Assembly (NCBI GenBank): GCA_029934915.1
Contig: JAOZLI010000014.1
Location: 1 to 15,492 of the forward strand
Length of the DNA: 15,492 bases
Source: Desulfocapsa sp.
GTDB lineage: Bacteria > Desulfobacterota > Desulfobulbia > Desulfobulbales > Desulfocapsaceae
Direction of reading: 5' to 3'
Position numbers and translations under genes: made by a program. The notes beneath the pieces were generated by a model. It saw only the letters and a list, made by a program, of their open reading frames with translations, had not been told where the DNA came from and made no database searches. Positions 14,025-15,492 of this stretch are shown one piece after another; within the stretch, counting starts at the first letter, position 1; each line of letters starts with the position of its first letter.

Positions 14025-15492
14025 ATGAAAGTCAACAGTTTAACAAAATCCTTACTGCTTACGACACTCCTTTATGGCCCGTTCCTGCTCTCTGCACAAG
14101 CAGCGGCCTCTCCAGTTACGCAGCAAAGCGATGAGTTAATGGATCTCGACATCGAATCCCTTATGGATATCGAAGTCTATTCAGTCTCTAAAAAAGCACA
14201 AAAACTCAGCGATACCAGCTCAGCCGTCTTTGTTATTAATCAGGAAATGATCCGCAAATCCGGCCTGACAGAAATTCCGGAACTTCTACGCCTTGCTCCA
14301 GGAGTACAGGTGTCCCGCATTAATGGTAATTCCTGGTCCGTAAGTATCCGCGGCGGCAGCGGACGATATGGAGACAAACTTCTGGTGATGATAGATGGCA
14401 GATCCATCTACACGCCGCTTTACGCAGGGGTCTATTGGGAAAATCAGGACATGCTTCTTGATGACATCGATAGAATTGAAGTTATCCGTGGTCCCGGCGC
14501 TGCCATCTGGGGGGCAAATGCTGTGAATGGTGTTGTTAATATCATCACCAAAAACACTGAACAGACGCAGGGATCGCACATAGATATCTCCACGGGATCA
14601 ATGAATACAATTCTTGCAGGCGCACGATATGGTGGCGCAATAAACGACAATGCTCATTATCGCATAAGTCTTAAATACCGGGATCAATCTCACCTGGATC
14701 AACCCGACGACACTGACAATTATGATGGAATGCAAATCGGCCATGGAAATTTCCGTACAGACTGGCATCTCAACGCTCAGGACAGTTTCAGCCTTCAGGG
14801 GACGTTCTTTAATGGTACAATAGATGAAGACGTAATCGAGTCACATCCCGTTCCGCCCTACACCGCAACTTCTCAGAGTGAAAGCGACAATCACGGATGG
14901 GATCTCGTGGGTTCCTGGAATCGACAGCTCAGTAGTAATAATCAGATCGAACTTAAACTCTACTTCGACAACGCATATACAGACGGGTTTTATTACACGT
15001 CTGACATCGATACCTGGGACATTGAACTGCAGCAACAGTTAGCAATCACCAGTCGTCAAAACCTGATATATGGATTTCGCAGCAGGTACACATACTCAGA
15101 CTCCACCGGGAATACAAATCTGTCCTTCCGCAGGGACAAACGTACTGATTATCTATACAGTTTTTTTATTCAGGACGAAATTGAGTTACTCAGCAACGAA
15201 CTGTTCTTCACTCTTGGCAGTAAATTCGAGTATCAAAATGTTACTGATTTTGAGGTAATGCCCACTGCACGCTTGCTCTGGAAGGTAACGGAACAAAGCA
15301 GTCTCTGGGCAGCTATTTCAAGGGCCGTTCGCAGCCCTTCCACCTTCGAGCAGGATGTTCTGGTAGAGGCAGGTTACCGCCCAATGGGTGGTGAGTCTTC
15401 ACAAATTATGGGACTCTGGATAGAAGGGAACCCGAAGATAGAATCCGAAAAGAATATCTCCTATGAGGCTGGTTACCGTACAACCTTAACGT
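14025..15492 (+). CDS. TonB-dependent outer-membrane receptor (partial, runs off the window end)
   Basis: The frame is open from ATG 14025 to the window end, giving 489 residues so far. A signal peptide covers about residues 1-28 (MKVNSLTKSLLLTTLLYG... ending AQAAA). The segment LMDIEVYSVSKKAQ (46-59) resembles a TonB-box region, and residues about 60-178 are the plug: SSAVFVINQEMIRKSG, LLRLAPGVQV, SIRGGSGRYGDKLLVMIDGR, DIDRIEVIRGPGAAIWGANAVNGVVNI. After it comes beta-barrel-like alternating sequence (YRISLKYRD, QDEIELL, FTLGSKFEYQN, WAAISRAVRSPS). Such receptors import siderophores, cobalamin, metals or other scarce substrates using TonB-ExbB-ExbD energy. The 'SKKAQKLSDTSSAVFVI' plug style is common in poorly characterised receptors, so no substrate can be named. 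No Shine-Dalgarno sequence is evident. Confidence 0.9.
   Translation, partial: MKVNSLTKSLLLTTLLYGPFLLSAQAAASPVTQQSDELMDLDIESLMDIEVYSVSKKAQKLSDTSSAVFVINQEMIRKSGLTEIPELLRLAPGVQVSRINGNSWSVSIRGGSGRYGDKLLVMIDGRSIYTPLYAGVYWENQDMLLDDIDRIEVIRGPGAAIWGANAVNGVVNIITKNTEQTQGSHIDISTGSMNTILAGARYGGAINDNAHYRISLKYRDQSHLDQPDDTDNYDGMQIGHGNFRTDWHLNAQDSFSLQGTFFNGTIDEDVIESHPVPPYTATSQSESDNHGWDLVGSWNRQLSSNNQIELKLYFDNAYTDGFYYTSDIDTWDIELQQQLAITSRQNLIYGFRSRYTYSDSTGNTNLSFRRDKRTDYLYSFFIQDEIELLSNELFFTLGSKFEYQNVTDFEVMPTARLLWKVTEQSSLWAAISRAVRSPSTFEQDVLVEAGYRPMGGESSQIMGLWIEGNPKIESEKNISYEAGYRTTLT

Noticed and set aside
1..15492. CRISPR arrays, tRNA or rRNA genes, intact transposases
   Set aside because: No regularly spaced direct repeats, cloverleaf-like sequences, rRNA segments or transposase motifs were seen on reading both strands.

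Overview
The window reads as chromosomal DNA of a Gram-negative bacterium. It encodes an inner-membrane lipoprotein-release system (LolC/E-type permease plus LolD ATPase), the start of a TonB-dependent outer-membrane receptor, and SlyX. The lysS-lolC-lolD order and the general protein style suggest Desulfobacterota (Desulfobulbales-like), but that placement is inference from gene order and family resemblance, not from a marker gene.

The first 2.7 kb is an accessory-looking patchwork on both strands. It starts with the C-terminal RNA-binding domain of a DbpA-type DEAD-box helicase whose motor part is missing, then slyX and a small CPxCG zinc-ribbon protein. A leftward TumE/TumA-type toxin-antitoxin pair follows, with a perfect 14-bp palindrome in front of it. 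Next is a rightward HigA-like XRE antitoxin with no intact toxin beside it, and then the C-terminal tail of a GNAT protein of the toxin type. Several toxin-antitoxin-like parts, only one of them an apparently complete pair, point to repeated gain and decay at this site.

From 2760 to 7656 there is a rightward housekeeping block: an RlmD-type 23S rRNA uracil-C5 methyltransferase, then lysS-lolC-lolD packed as one transcription unit (1-bp gap, then a 4-bp ATGA overlap). LolC and LolD would form the machine that extracts lipoproteins from the inner membrane; a single permease gene suggests a homodimer.

A 178-bp imperfect palindrome begins at the base after the lolD stop and ends 8 bp before the start of a 1098-residue regulator. 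The regulator combines a MalT-type STAND ATPase, a helical-repeat middle and a C-terminal SARP/BTAD DNA-binding module. Then comes a 104-residue secreted protein of unknown family with its own candidate promoter and a strong, probably bidirectional terminator. Convergent to it is a Pif1-like helicase with a C-terminal HRDC domain, and divergent from the helicase is the TonB-dependent receptor, cut by the window end.

No rRNA, tRNA, CRISPR array or intact transposase gene was seen. The least explained items are the palindromic element, the regulator it abuts, and the small secreted protein downstream.
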